Positions 11,583 through 20,864 of a DNA stretch of 64,000 nucleotides are shown here, piece by piece. The stretch comes from Halalkalibacter sp. APA_J-10(15). GTDB taxonomy: Bacteria > Bacillota > Bacilli > Bacillales > Bacillaceae_D. Both the position numbers and the translations under genes were made by a program. Location: positions 1 to 64,000 of the forward strand of contig NZ_JALKEV010000003.1 of NCBI RefSeq assembly GCF_023017105.1, read 5' to 3'. Each line of letters starts with the position of its first letter. The first letter of the stretch is position 1. A model generated the notes under the pieces. That model was not told where the DNA came from, did no database searches, and saw only the letters and a list, made by a program, of their open reading frames with translations.

Positions 11583-11623
11583 AAATTCCTGTTATACTTA
11601 TGGAGGTGAAGGAGTGAAAGGAA

Positions 11624-12463
11624 ATGAGGAATCTATATTGGATCGTGATCTTTTGTTTGTGCTTTCTTATTGGATGCGAACAAACAGTAGATGAGGAGAT
11701 TGATGAGAATCAATTAGATGAGCAACATCAAATAGCAAATGAAAAAGATGAACAAATAGATGAAGATGTGCAAGGTGTTAAAGAAGATGATGATGAGCGC
11801 GCGGAAAATGTAGAGAAAGAGGAAGTTGAAGAGTCTAACTATTACCGCGTAAATGAAGCGAATTGGAATATAGAACCAATTGATGAGGGGAATGAACAGA
11901 TTGTCTTATTAACGATTGATGATGCTCCTGCTAAGCATTCAATGGAAATGGCAGAGACGTTATATACATTAGGTGTTAATGCAATTTTCTTTGTGAATGG
12001 TCATCTTCTTAATGAAGAGGGGAAGGAAGTCGTCAAACGTTTGCATGAGATGGGCTTTGAAATCGGAAATCATACGATGAATCATCCGAACATGAGCGAA
12101 TTATCAGAAGAAGAACAACATTTCGAAATAATCGAGCTTAACGATATTCTTTATGAAATTACAGGTGAATATCCGCGTTTTTATCGTGCACCATTTGGTG
12201 ATAATACAGATGTTTCGAATGAATTAATAGAAGAGCTAGATATGACGAGGATGAACTGGACGTATGGATATGATTGGGAAACCGATTACCTAGATCCTGA
12301 ACCGTTGGCCGATATAATGGTAAATGCGCCAGAATTACAAAATGGTGCGAATTTACTTATGCACGATCGAAAATGGACGGCTGATGCGTTGGAGAAAATT
12401 GTACATGGACTTCAGGCAAAAGGATATGAAGTTGTCGACCCAAAACTTATTAAGGTGGAGTAG
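11624..12463 (+). CDS. Polysaccharide deacetylase family lipoprotein
   Basis: Lipoprotein with lipobox LIGC (Cys18), a 60-residue Glu/Asp-rich linker, and a NodB-type deacetylase domain from about residue 90. The metal-site motifs are TIDDAP (Asp99, Asp100; usually TFDDGP), NHTMNH (His150, His154) and RAPFG (Arg188 on). Likely substrate is peptidoglycan or another N-acetylated wall polymer outside the membrane. The Gly-to-Ala change in the first motif keeps both aspartates. Another wall-directed lipoprotein, an M23-type enzyme, follows 76 bases downstream, so the two may be co-expressed. Confidence 0.88.
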   Translation: MRNLYWIVIFCLCFLIGCEQTVDEEIDENQLDEQHQIANEKDEQIDEDVQGVKEDDDERAENVEKEEVEESNYYRVNEANWNIEPIDEGNEQIVLLTIDDAPAKHSMEMAETLYTLGVNAIFFVNGHLLNEEGKEVVKRLHEMGFEIGNHTMNHPNMSELSEEEQHFEIIELNDILYEITGEYPRFYRAPFGDNTDVSNELIEELDMTRMNWTYGYDWETDYLDPEPLADIMVNAPELQNGANLLMHDRKWTADALEKIVHGLQAKGYEVVDPKLIKVE

Positions 12464-12539
12464 GAAAATCTCTACTTGTTAATCAAATGAGAGCAAGGTA
12501 AAATAATCGTCATATGATAATTTAGGGGGAATCTAAGGC

Positions 12540-13679
12540 GTGTTAAAGTCGAGATGGTTACTCTCTGCATGTTTCATTCTTTTAGTAGGTTGTCAAATGA
12601 ATGATGAGCCTATAGAAGAACAAGAGATGGATGAAAATAAGGCAGCTGAGACAAAGCAACAAGATGTTAAAGAAAAAGATGATGTAGAGGAAGGATCAAC
12701 AGAAGTGGATGATTCACTTCAACTTTTATCTATGGAACGGCTAAATGATCAACCACACTTTATGCTAAATGATTTATTAGATATAATTGGTGGAGAATAT
12801 GATTTTGATGACGTGCATCGTACTGTTGAAATAACAATAAACGATGACTCCTTTTATTTAATAGATGAAGTTCCTGTATTAGAGCGTAATGGACAATATG
12901 TTGCAACCGATGAAATTCATTTAACTATAGTGGAGGAAAAAGATGATTATTCTGTTTTTCTTCCCGTTGCATTTATTGAGAAAGGGCTAGATATTCCAGT
13001 TCAAATAGAAAGAGAAACGATAGAATTTCACTGGTATGGTCCAACAGAACGAGTAGGAGGTCCACCAGAAGATTTTGATATGTCTGATTGGGATGTAGAT
13101 GAAATGGTTGACTATCTATCTTTTCTCGAAAGCCCTATTCAGGGAGCTCAAGTGAGTCGTCAGCCTAGTCATTTGCCTGGTGCACCGCGAGATTATCGCA
13201 ATGGGTTTCATGAAGGGATTGATTGGTATGGCTATGCTACAGGTGAAGCGATTACACCAGAAACTCCTATCTATGCGATGGGGGAAGGGGTTGTCGTTCG
13301 TGTTGATCATGACTTTAAGGAATATTCATCTCCTGAGGAGCGCAATGAAGATTTAGCTTATACGGTTGAAATACAAGATACTCCGGAATACATTTTTGAT
13401 CGATTGCGTGGTATGCAAGTATGGGTTGAATATCCAGGTGGTGTCATGAATCGATTTGCTCATTTATCTGGAATTCCCGAAGATTTGCAAGTAGGTGACA
13501 CGGTAGATGCTGAAACAGTTATTGGTTATGTAGGAAATACAGGTACAAGCTTCTCTGTTAATGGCGATGAAATGGGTGGCCTTCATTTACATCAAGATCT
13601 ACTCATATATGGCGAATTATTTTGGGAGCCTTTTACGTTAGATGAGACATCAACGATATTACAACGTATTTGGGAATAA
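12540..13679 (+). CDS. M23-type peptidase lipoprotein with beta-rich N-domain
   Basis: GTG start and lipobox LVGC (Cys18) are followed by an acidic linker. A region at about residues 58-160 (LNDQPHFMLNDLLDIIGG, FLPVAF) resembles the N-terminal domain of copper amine oxidases, which here may be a wall-binding module. The C-terminal domain shows the M23/LytM metal site: HEGID (His224, Asp228) and GLHLHQD (His349, His351), with the intervening Gly-rich strands and YVGNTG. It is predicted to cut peptide bonds in peptidoglycan at the cell surface. An insertion of about 40 residues lies between the two metal motifs, making the domain longer than usual. Confidence 0.82.
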   Translation: MLKSRWLLSACFILLVGCQMNDEPIEEQEMDENKAAETKQQDVKEKDDVEEGSTEVDDSLQLLSMERLNDQPHFMLNDLLDIIGGEYDFDDVHRTVEITINDDSFYLIDEVPVLERNGQYVATDEIHLTIVEEKDDYSVFLPVAFIEKGLDIPVQIERETIEFHWYGPTERVGGPPEDFDMSDWDVDEMVDYLSFLESPIQGAQVSRQPSHLPGAPRDYRNGFHEGIDWYGYATGEAITPETPIYAMGEGVVVRVDHDFKEYSSPEERNEDLAYTVEIQDTPEYIFDRLRGMQVWVEYPGGVMNRFAHLSGIPEDLQVGDTVDAETVIGYVGNTGTSFSVNGDEMGGLHLHQDLLIYGELFWEPFTLDETSTILQRIWE

Positions 13680-13685
13680 ATAGGG

Positions 13686-13721
13686 AACCTGCATGAGCTA
13701 TTATTGCTCATGCAGGTTTTT
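13686..13721 (+). terminator. Terminator of the M23 lipoprotein gene
   Basis: A 13-bp stem (AACCTGCATGAGC with GCTCATGCAGGTT) ends in TTTTT seven bases after the stop codon. Confidence 0.88.
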
Positions 13722-13752
13722 AAAGGTCAGTAACTAAATTGCTTTTTTACGT

Positions 13753-15225
13753 TCACTGAATCGCTTTGTGTTCTTTAATCACTCGTAATGTGTTGAAGCT
13801 TTCGTCTTCTGGTCCTTGAACAGGTAAGCCATTAGAAAGATTTTCTGTAATGTACTGCAAATTGTCAGTTGTAATAATTTCTCCTGGAATTAATACTGGA
13901 ATTCCTGGTGGGTATACCATAATGAATTCGGCAATAATACGTCCCGCTGATTTTGAAAATGGAACAATCTCGGTATCAGCATAGAAGGCATCACGTGGTG
14001 ATAGTGATAAAGTAGGTATATTCGGTACTGATACAGGTTTATGATCTTGATTCGGTTGTATTTTTTTTTCGGAGGCTAAATGTCTTAAAGCATCAACTAG
14101 CTTATTAATTTTCTCTTTCGTATCACCGAGTGTAATAATGCACAAAATGTTGTACAAATCAGAAAGTTCGACTTCGATTGAATAATTCTTGCGTAACCAA
14201 AGCTCAACATCATGCCCACTAATGCCTAGCTGTCTAACAGAAATAATCAATTTGGTCGGATCCATATCGTAGGTTGCAGGAGTACCGAGAATGTCTTTAT
14301 CGACACAAGTAAGGCCGCTTATATCATTAATTTCTTTGCGGGCGTCATTTGCAAGCCGAATGGCTTCATCTAGTAATGCTACGCCTTTTGTTGCAAGTTG
14401 CATACGAGCTGTATCTAGAGATGAAAGCAAAAGGTAAGACGTGGATGTCGTTGTGAGCATACTGATAATTGCTTGTACTCTTTTAGGAGATACGAGTCCT
14501 TCTTTTACATTTAAGATCGAGCTCTGTGTCATTGATCCACCAAGTTTGTGTACACTTGTTGCTGCCATATCAGCCCCTGCTTGCATAGCTGATAGTGGTA
14601 AGTCAGGATGGAAATGAATATGAACACCATGGGCCTCATCAACAAGAACAGGGATTTGATACGAATGAGCCAATTCTACAATTTGCTTTAAATTCCCTGA
14701 TATTCCGAAATAAGTTGGATTAATCACTAGTAGCCCTTTTGCATCAGCGTGTGCATGTATAGCCTTTTCTACTGAATCAACCGTTATACCGTGTGAAATT
14801 CCAAGGTTCTCATCAATCTCTGGATGTATAAAGATGGGGGTAGCACCAGAAAAAATAATGGCAGACATAATCGATTTATGTACGTTGCGTGGGACAATAA
14901 TTTTATCCCCTGGCCCACATACAGCCATAATCATCGTCATAATAGCTCCACTCGTACCTTGTACGGAAAAAAAAGTGAAGTCAGCTCCAAAAGCTTCTGC
15001 TGCTAACTCTTGTGCTTCTTTAATGATTCCATTTGGATGGTGTAAATCATCTAACGGTGCAATATTAATTAAGTCTATTGCAAGTGCATTTTCGCCAATA
15101 AATTGTCTAAATTCAGGGTCCATCCCTGCTCCTTGTTTGTGACCAGGGATGTGAAATTGGATTGGTTGCTTTTCTGCGTGTTGACGAACACCAGTGAACA
15201 ACGGTGTAAGATGTTGTCGAGACAA
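13753..15225 (-). CDS. speA: Arginine/lysine/ornithine decarboxylase (SpeA type)
   Basis: PLP-dependent group III decarboxylase; in B. subtilis SpeA converts arginine to agmatine for spermidine synthesis. The opening PLFTG, QFHIPGHKQGAGMDPEF and the PLP-lysine region SVHKLGGSMTQSS match closely along the whole length, as does the C-terminal domain (PRDAFYA, YPPGIPVLIPGE). Start choice: a TTG at 15225 lies 6 bases after AGAGGTG and gives MSRQHLTPLFTG, aligning with the known protein; the upstream GTG at 15234 is part of the ribosome-binding site. Substrate specificity within the family cannot be read from sequence alone. Confidence 0.93.
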   Translation of the reverse strand: MSRQHLTPLFTGVRQHAEKQPIQFHIPGHKQGAGMDPEFRQFIGENALAIDLINIAPLDDLHHPNGIIKEAQELAAEAFGADFTFFSVQGTSGAIMTMIMAVCGPGDKIIVPRNVHKSIMSAIIFSGATPIFIHPEIDENLGISHGITVDSVEKAIHAHADAKGLLVINPTYFGISGNLKQIVELAHSYQIPVLVDEAHGVHIHFHPDLPLSAMQAGADMAATSVHKLGGSMTQSSILNVKEGLVSPKRVQAIISMLTTTSTSYLLLSSLDTARMQLATKGVALLDEAIRLANDARKEINDISGLTCVDKDILGTPATYDMDPTKLIISVRQLGISGHDVELWLRKNYSIEVELSDLYNILCIITLGDTKEKINKLVDALRHLASEKKIQPNQDHKPVSVPNIPTLSLSPRDAFYADTEIVPFSKSAGRIIAEFIMVYPPGIPVLIPGEIITTDNLQYITENLSNGLPVQGPEDESFNTLRVIKEHKAIQ

Positions 15226-15385
15226 CGGGTTCACCTCTTTTGTATAATAATCATCGCTAAAACAAAATGAGTATATCAGAAATAAGTTATAATTCCTAGA
15301 ATGTTTTTGTTTTTTGATTCGATAGTTCCTCGTTGATTAGGGTGTCAAAATTGGTGATAATAAACAAAGAAAGGATGTGAATAAG

Positions 15386-15664
15386 ATGGATCGATCTTTA
15401 CCAATTTCTTTAGACTGGAGTACGGAAGAAGTGGTTGATGTTATTCAGTTTTTTGAATGTATTGAATTAACGTACAAGCAGCCAATAAACCGCGAAACGA
15501 TTCTACATAAATATCGCCGTTTTAAAGAAATCGTTCCTAGCAAAAGCGAAGAGAAGACGTTATGTAAGCAGTACGATGAAGAACTCAATATATCGACATA
15601 TCAAGTGGTGAAACGAGCAAGAGAGAGTCAAGATCAAATGATTAAAAGTGAGCGTCAAAAGTAA
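15386..15664 (+). CDS. yktA: UPF0223 family protein YktA
   Basis: A 92-residue protein matching the YktA family ([29 protein letters not shown]). The family is a small helical fold of unknown function found across Bacilli. The ATG at 15386 is preferred over a GTG nine bases upstream because AAAGGA lies at proper distance only from the ATG. Neighbours speA and yktB are as in B. subtilis, except that yktB is convergent. Confidence 0.9.
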   Translation: MDRSLPISLDWSTEEVVDVIQFFECIELTYKQPINRETILHKYRRFKEIVPSKSEEKTLCKQYDEELNISTYQVVKRARESQDQMIKSERQK

Positions 15665-15668
15665 GAAA

Positions 15669-15700
15669 GTGTTCCAAAGGGTTTTGGCCTTTTGGAACAC
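15669..15700. terminator. Hairpin between convergent yktA and yktB
   Basis: GTGTTCCAAA (15669-15678) pairs with TTTGGAACAC (15691-15700). It lies between two convergent genes and probably ends transcription from yktA; the T-run is poor. Confidence 0.5.
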
Positions 15701-15720
15701 ATAAGCAGTTGAAATATGCT

Positions 15721-16347
15721 CTATTCATTTGCACTCATCGCTAATTGATATAAAGGTAATAATTCTTCATACGTACGTTTTACATACTCCACTAGCTTTT
15801 CTTTGTCTTGAACAACCTCATCATTAGGTGTTAAATGTTTACCAATTAAGAACTCTGCCTTTTTCACATCCCTTAAACGAATAAGAGATTGCTTTAATTC
15901 TTCTTCAGAAAAGTTAACTAATGGTTTCGCGTCCTTTTTCATATGATCTAATGAAACAACCATGTCGTTTGAAAGCGAAGAAAATAAGTCTAATTCATTT
16001 AGAAAACAATTGGCGATGGCTGATTTTGCTGGTAACTCATATATGAACGCCAACCAGATAAATAGATGGTCATCAAATAGTCCTAATTGGAAATGGGGAT
16101 GTTTTTTATAGCCGCGCTTGTTGTCAGCGATGGCCAACCACGTATCGTTTGGTGGATTTACTTTTCTTCTAGCGTGTTTAGCAATGTGTAAATACATTTC
16201 ATTTCCAATCAACATCGATAAATCAGTTGTTAATTGTGAACCAATATCTTGGAATTTGGGTTGAATTTGATTTTGGATGGCAGTCATTCGCTCATCTAAT
16301 CCTTCTAACTGAAAAACGTGAAAATCTTCCTTTGTAAAACCACTCAT
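15721..16347 (-). CDS. yktB: UPF0637/DUF1054 family protein YktB
   Basis: A 208-residue soluble protein with the family segments FTKEDFHVFQLEGLDERM, HIAKHARRKVNPPNDTW and FQLGLFDDHLFIWLAFI. Members are conserved in Bacillales, and the role is not established. Length is normal. Monocistronic and convergent with yktA. Confidence 0.9.
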   Translation of the reverse strand: MSGFTKEDFHVFQLEGLDERMTAIQNQIQPKFQDIGSQLTTDLSMLIGNEMYLHIAKHARRKVNPPNDTWLAIADNKRGYKKHPHFQLGLFDDHLFIWLAFIYELPAKSAIANCFLNELDLFSSLSNDMVVSLDHMKKDAKPLVNFSEEELKQSLIRLRDVKKAEFLIGKHLTPNDEVVQDKEKLVEYVKRTYEELLPLYQLAMSANE

Positions 16348-16614
16348 ATTTATACCTCACTTTTCCTGTTGTTCATTTCCTTTAGCCATTGTTAATAACA
16401 AAATAGTCATGACTGATTTCCTTTATATTATCATATTTTCACGCTGTGTCGAAAAGATGTGCATTATAAAAATTTCCCCCTATTCCTCATTTCTTTTGTC
16501 GTTGCTCTTGATTTTTTCTGAAAATTCACTTAAAATAATAACTATAAATAACTGAAAATTTAGTTAACTATTAATGACAGTTATTCGAGCCATTGAAAAA
16601 AGGGAGTGTAGCAA

Positions 16615-16809
16615 ATGGAACAAGTAATGAATACGTTGAAACGAAAAGACGGAAGAGATAGAATCCCTGTGTTGCGTCTCGAAATAGATTATGAGCTTGT
16701 TACCTTACATGATGCAATGGCAACAGAAAATTTAGATGAAATGAAGGCTGCTAAATGTAGACTAAGACAGCTTCATGCAGAATTAGTAGAATATGGATTT
16801 TTCCATTAA
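16615..16809 (+). CDS. Small conserved protein between yktB and yktC
   Basis: A 64-residue, charged, helical protein with a strong AAGGGAG site. It stands where B. subtilis carries ykzI; I believe it corresponds but could not verify this by alignment. The pattern of Leu residues in the second half (LDEMKAAKCRLRQLHAELVE) suggests a single amphipathic helix. No function can be assigned. Confidence 0.65.
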   Translation: MEQVMNTLKRKDGRDRIPVLRLEIDYELVTLHDAMATENLDEMKAAKCRLRQLHAELVEYGFFH

Positions 16810-16816
16810 ACGTATT

Positions 16817-16853
16817 GAGATGTGCAAAGGAAGTTTGACTTCAAGCGCATCTC
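16817..16853 (+). terminator. Terminator of the small yktB-yktC gene
   Basis: GAGATGTGC pairs with GCGCATCTC across an inner stem (GAAGT-ACTTC), followed by TTTCTCATTTTT. Confidence 0.6.
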
Positions 16854-16973
16854 TTTCTCATTTTTCAAAAAACTAGTAAGTCGTGCTACCTCATACTTGA
16901 TTCAATATGGTCATTCACGTCATAATGGAAGGAAGTCAAAAGGTTCATTTCAACAATGAGGAGGTATGATGTG

Positions 16974-17774
16974 ATGTCAAATGATTGGTGTGAAATTGAA
17001 AAGGTAGCAAAATCATGGATCTATGAAGCAGCGCAGATCATAAAGAGTTCGTTTGCTTCGTCAATACATATTGAAACGAAATCAAATCCAAATGATCTTG
17101 TAACAGAAGTGGACAAGGCAATAGAATCGTTTTTTTATCATAAAATTAAGGAAGCGTTTCCGGAACATTTTTTTCTCGGAGAAGAGGGAATTGCGGAAGA
17201 ATTACAATCATTAAAAGGGACAGTTTGGTTAATCGATCCAATTGATGGAACGATGAATTTTATTCATCAGAAATATAATTTTGCCATTTCAATTGGAGTC
17301 TATCAAGATGGTATAGGTATGGTTGGTTTAATTTATGATGTAATGGCAGATGAACTGTTTCATGCTGTTCGAGGGAAGGGTGCTTTTTTAAATGAAGAAC
17401 CACTTGTTCCTGTTAAAGAAAGACCTGTTGAAGAAGCGATTATTGGAATTAATGCTCGGTGGTTAATTGAGGGAAGAAACCCTTATCGAAATCCTTTATC
17501 AGCACTTGTACGAGATGTACGTGGTACTCGTTCAATTGGATCGGCAGCGATTGAACTAGCATACTTAGCAGCTGATCGATTAGATGGCTATATAAGTGTG
17601 AAATTATCTCCGTGGGATTATGCGGCCGGCTTAGTTTTACTTGAAGAAGTTGGTTGTAGAGCTTCAAATTTTCAAGGAGACCGTTTAAGCTTATTAGAGC
17701 CAGGCACATTTATTGCTGGAAAGCCTCATGTGCATAAAGAAATTATCTCTTTGTATTTAGGTGAGGATCATTAG
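16974..17774 (+). CDS. yktC: Inositol-monophosphatase family protein YktC
   Basis: Mg-dependent sugar-phosphate phosphatase of the inositol monophosphatase family. Metal-site motifs: EEG (in LGEEGIAEEL), DPIDGTMNFIH (Asp-Pro-Ile-Asp-Gly-Thr), and WDYAAG near the C-terminus. YktC of B. subtilis has inositol-1-phosphatase activity. ATG at 16974 gives MSNDWCEIEKVAKSWI, matching the known start; AGGAGG at 16959-16964 excludes the more upstream ATG that overlaps it. Confidence 0.92.
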   Translation: MSNDWCEIEKVAKSWIYEAAQIIKSSFASSIHIETKSNPNDLVTEVDKAIESFFYHKIKEAFPEHFFLGEEGIAEELQSLKGTVWLIDPIDGTMNFIHQKYNFAISIGVYQDGIGMVGLIYDVMADELFHAVRGKGAFLNEEPLVPVKERPVEEAIIGINARWLIEGRNPYRNPLSALVRDVRGTRSIGSAAIELAYLAADRLDGYISVKLSPWDYAAGLVLLEEVGCRASNFQGDRLSLLEPGTFIAGKPHVHKEIISLYLGEDH

Positions 17775-17785
17775 CTTGAATCACA

Positions 17786-17820
17786 AAAGAACCTGGTGCA
17801 GCTTATGCATCAGGTTCTTT
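17786..17820 (+). terminator. Terminator of yktC overlapping the end of ylaF
   Basis: AAAGAACCTGGTGC pairs with GCATCAGGTTCTTT and is followed by ATTTT. Its right arm lies inside the last codons of the convergent gene ylaF. Confidence 0.75.
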
Positions 17821-18000
17821 ATTTTCGCGCTCGTTTATTTTTTTCTTTAACGTAAATCCTAATCCCATCGCCAAGAAAATACCGATAATAGATAAAATAA
17901 AAATAAGCATACTCTTTTCTGCGACTGCTACACCAATGCTCATGATACAAATGACGGTAATAACAGCTAATAATAAAAATAAGACATTTTCTTTCTTCAT
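17803..18000 (-). CDS. ylaF: YlaF-like small membrane protein (DUF5325)
   Basis: A 65-residue protein with two adjacent membrane segments (about residues 6-28 and 31-51) and a charged C-terminal tail (KKKINERENKEPDA). Length, topology and place next to typA match YlaF of the DUF5325 family. Function unknown. Its final codons form one arm of the yktC terminator on the other strand. Confidence 0.82.
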   Translation of the reverse strand: MKKENVLFLLLAVITVICIMSIGVAVAEKSMLIFILSIIGIFLAMGLGFTLKKKINERENKEPDA

Positions 18001-18320
18001 TAGTGCCCCCTTATATATGCATATTCACTAATATAGAGTTGTTCAAAAAGGGAGGTTTTTCCTTTTTTGAATGGCCTCTTTGGTGCTTTTTGAACAGGCT
18101 CTTATAGTGTACCTTTTTCTAACAGAAAGAAAAAGGCTTGAATGTGTCAAATCGCGCAAATATTTTTTAGAAAAGAACGAAATATATCATTTGTGTGTAA
18201 CGAAAAAACATGAAAGATCTGTAAAGGTTGTTGAATTATCGAAGAAAATCTTGCTAAATAGAGTGTGGACAAGTTATACTTGTACAGTTAATGAACGCAT
18301 AAGGAGAGAGAAAATACAAA
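18001..18320. other. Region upstream of typA
   Basis: 320 bases holding the ylaF start region, an inverted repeat with arms TGTTCAAAAAG (18040-18050) and CTTTTTGAACA (18086-18096), and the typA promoter. An open frame at 18071-18334 crosses these and runs into typA in another frame; it has no ribosome-binding site and is not accepted as a gene. Confidence 0.5.
18251..18280 (+). promoter_or_regulatory. Sigma-A-type promoter of typA
   Basis: TTGCTA (18251-18256) and TATACT (18275-18280) are separated by 18 bases. This would place transcription start about 35 bases before the typA ATG. Confidence 0.65.
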
Positions 18321-20159
18321 ATGACCATTCGTAACGATATTCGTAACATTGCTATTATTGCTCACGTTGATCATGGTAAAACGACTTTAGTCGATCAGTT
18401 ATTAAAACAGTCCGGGACGTTCCGTGAAAATGAGCAAGTCGATGAACGTGCTATGGATTCCAATGCTCTTGAAAAAGAACGTGGAATTACCATTTTGGCT
18501 AAAAATACAGCTATTCGCTATAATGACAAGCGAATTAATATTATGGACACACCTGGACACGCAGATTTTGGTGGTGAAGTAGAACGGATCATGAAAATGG
18601 TCGATGGTGTTCTCCTCGTTGTTGATGCGTATGAAGGCTGTATGCCGCAAACAAGGTTTGTTCTTAAGAAGGCACTTGAACAAAAGCTAACACCTGTAGT
18701 TGTTGTGAATAAAATTGACCGTGATTTTGCTCGGCCGTTAGAGGTTGTTGATGAAGTGGTGGATTTATTTATTGACTTAGGGGCCGAAGAAGATCAATTA
18801 GATTTCCCTGTTGTCTATGCATCGGCTATTAATGGTACAGCGAGTCTAGACCCAGAAAAGCAAGATGAAACGATGACAGCTCTATTTGAAACGATTATAG
18901 ATGCTATTCCTGCACCTGTAGATAATAGTGATGAACCACTACAATTCCAAGTAACGATGTTAGATTACAATGATTATGTCGGTCGAATTGGAATTGGACG
19001 TGTGTTTAGAGGAACCATTAAAGTTGGTCAGCAAGTAGCATTAATGAAACTTGATGGCTCAGTTAAGCAATACCGCGTTACTAAGATGTTTGGCTTCTTA
19101 GGTCTGAAACGTATAGAAATAGAAGAAGCAAAAGCTGGAGATTTAATTGCGGTTTCTGGTATGGAGGAGATTAATGTCGGTGAAACGGTTTGTCCGCTTG
19201 AACACCAAGATGCACTACCGATTCTTCGAATTGATGAGCCTACATTGCAAATGACTTTCTTAGTGAACAATAGCCCTTTTGCTGGACGAGAAGGGAAGTT
19301 CGTTACAGCTCGTAAACTAGAAGAACGTTTGAAAGCGGAACTAGAAACCGATGTAAGTTTACGTGTTGAAAATACTGAATCTCCAGATGTTTGGGTTGTT
19401 TCAGGCCGTGGAGAACTCCATTTATCAATTTTAATTGAAAATATGCGAAGAGAAGGTTACGAGCTTCAAGTTTCGAAGCCTGAAGTTATTATCCGTGAAA
19501 TTGATGGAGTGAAGTGTGAGCCGATGGAGCGGGTTCAAATCGATGTTCCTGATGAGTATACAGGTTCTGTTATGGAGTCATTAGGTGAGCGTAAAGGTGA
19601 AATGCTTAATATGACGAATAATGGTAGTGGTCAAGTTCGTCTAGAGTTTTTAGTTCCTGCCCGAGGCTTAATTGGTTATACGACGGAGTTCTTATCACAG
19701 ACAAGAGGGTATGGAATTATCAATCATTCCTTTGACAGCTATGCACCTATTGCTGCAGGTCAAGTGGGGGGACGTCGACAAGGAGTCCTCGTCTCGATGG
19801 AAGCAGGGAAAGCTAGTCAATATGGCATTATGCAAGTCGAAGACCGTGGTACGATCTTTGTTGAACCTGGAACAGAGATTTATGAGGGAATGATTGTTGG
19901 TGAGCATACTCGAGATAATGACCTTGCTGTTAATATTGTGAAGATGAAGCAGCAAACGAATGTACGTTCCGCAACGAAGGAAAATACGGTGACAATGAAA
20001 AAACCTCGTATTATGACATTAGAAGAAGCGCTAGAGTATTTGAATGAAGATGAATATTGTGAATTAACACCTGAGTCGATTCGCCTAAGAAAGAAAATCT
20101 TGAATAAATCAGAGCGTGAACGTGAAGAGAAAAGACGTAAGCTTTCAGGTAAAGGGTAG
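18321..20159 (+). CDS. typA: Translational GTPase TypA/BipA
   Basis: Ribosome-associated GTPase of the elongation-factor family, linked with ribosome assembly and stress adaptation. G motifs AHVDHGKTTL, DTPGHADFGGEV and NKIDRDF are intact, followed by domains II, III, V and the BipA-specific C-terminal domain. 612 residues, normal. AAGGAGAG before the ATG. It leads a probable operon with ylaH. Confidence 0.97.
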   Translation: MTIRNDIRNIAIIAHVDHGKTTLVDQLLKQSGTFRENEQVDERAMDSNALEKERGITILAKNTAIRYNDKRINIMDTPGHADFGGEVERIMKMVDGVLLVVDAYEGCMPQTRFVLKKALEQKLTPVVVVNKIDRDFARPLEVVDEVVDLFIDLGAEEDQLDFPVVYASAINGTASLDPEKQDETMTALFETIIDAIPAPVDNSDEPLQFQVTMLDYNDYVGRIGIGRVFRGTIKVGQQVALMKLDGSVKQYRVTKMFGFLGLKRIEIEEAKAGDLIAVSGMEEINVGETVCPLEHQDALPILRIDEPTLQMTFLVNNSPFAGREGKFVTARKLEERLKAELETDVSLRVENTESPDVWVVSGRGELHLSILIENMRREGYELQVSKPEVIIREIDGVKCEPMERVQIDVPDEYTGSVMESLGERKGEMLNMTNNGSGQVRLEFLVPARGLIGYTTEFLSQTRGYGIINHSFDSYAPIAAGQVGGRRQGVLVSMEAGKASQYGIMQVEDRGTIFVEPGTEIYEGMIVGEHTRDNDLAVNIVKMKQQTNVRSATKENTVTMKKPRIMTLEEALEYLNEDEYCELTPESIRLRKKILNKSEREREEKRRKLSGKG

Positions 20160-20182
20160 ATAGAAAGGATAGGTGACCGTAA

Positions 20183-20518
20183 ATGTTGGTCGGTAGTCCA
20201 CAAATATCTGAGGAGAATCTAGAACAGTTAACGTGGTTAATGAGAGCAACAACTGAAAATCCCTGGTATGGATTTTATGGGTTTTTGGCTATCGTTGCTT
20301 TAGCAATCATTGTTTTTAATTTAGGGTTTGCTAAGAAATTGCCAATTTTAAAAAGGGTTCTTGTCTATATCACATTGATTATTGGTTGCTTTGTGCTTTG
20401 GTTTCTAGAATTTTTCTTTGGGGCACCAATCATTGTCGTGTTAATTATTTCAGGGCTCGTTTTAGGTATTTATCGATTTCGCTTACACTTGCACCGTCAG
20501 CAGAAAAAAGAAACATAA
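20183..20518 (+). CDS. ylaH: YlaH-like membrane protein
   Basis: A 111-residue protein with an amphipathic N-terminal part and three hydrophobic segments (about 28-48, 55-73, 76-95), ending in a basic tail. It follows typA by 23 bases, as YlaH does in B. subtilis. The family has no established function. Confidence 0.87.
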   Translation: MLVGSPQISEENLEQLTWLMRATTENPWYGFYGFLAIVALAIIVFNLGFAKKLPILKRVLVYITLIIGCFVLWFLEFFFGAPIIVVLIISGLVLGIYRFRLHLHRQQKKET

Positions 20519-20521
20519 AAA

Positions 20522-20572
20522 TAAAGGGATGTCCGAAAAGGTATGTTTTTAACCTTTGGGACATCCCTTTTG
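20522..20572 (+). terminator. Terminator of typA-ylaH
   Basis: AAAGGGATGTCC pairs with GGGACATCCCTTT, with a second inner stem AAAGGT-ACCTTT, followed by TTGC. It begins a few bases past the ylaH stop. Confidence 0.8.
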
Positions 20573-20705
20573 CTGTAAGGTAAGAATGTATAAAATTCTT
20601 AGAGGTTTAATCTAGGAGGAGTCTGGTTCTCTCGTTCCACTTTCTGAAATTCCCAACTTCTTTGTACTACTCAGCACGACGCAATTAAGAAAATTGTCCA
20701 ATCCC

Positions 20706-20864
20706 TTATTGTGATTGGCGACGTTGTTCGGTTTTCACCTTAATTCGATCATAGCATTCGTTACACATATACGTATGAATCGGTCTATTTCGTAAACGTT
20801 TTGCCAATGGTAGTTCGTCTGAAATTTTTTCGATTTTATCACATAGCACGCATTTAACTCTCAT
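20706..20864 (-). CDS. ylaI: YlaI-like small zinc-finger protein (DUF2197)
   Basis: A 52-residue protein with two CXXC pairs (CVLCD and CNECY), a zinc-ribbon pattern as in YlaI/DUF2197. The start at 20864 is chosen because AAGGAGGAG lies directly before it; the longer in-frame version adds 15 residues past that site. Role unknown. Conserved next to phoH in Bacillus. Confidence 0.88.
   Translation of the reverse strand: MRVKCVLCDKIEKISDELPLAKRLRNRPIHTYMCNECYDRIKVKTEQRRQSQ

Noticed and set aside
18071-18334. Open frame of 87 codons ahead of typA
   Set aside because: It overlaps an inverted repeat, the typA promoter and the typA start in another frame, and has no ribosome-binding site.
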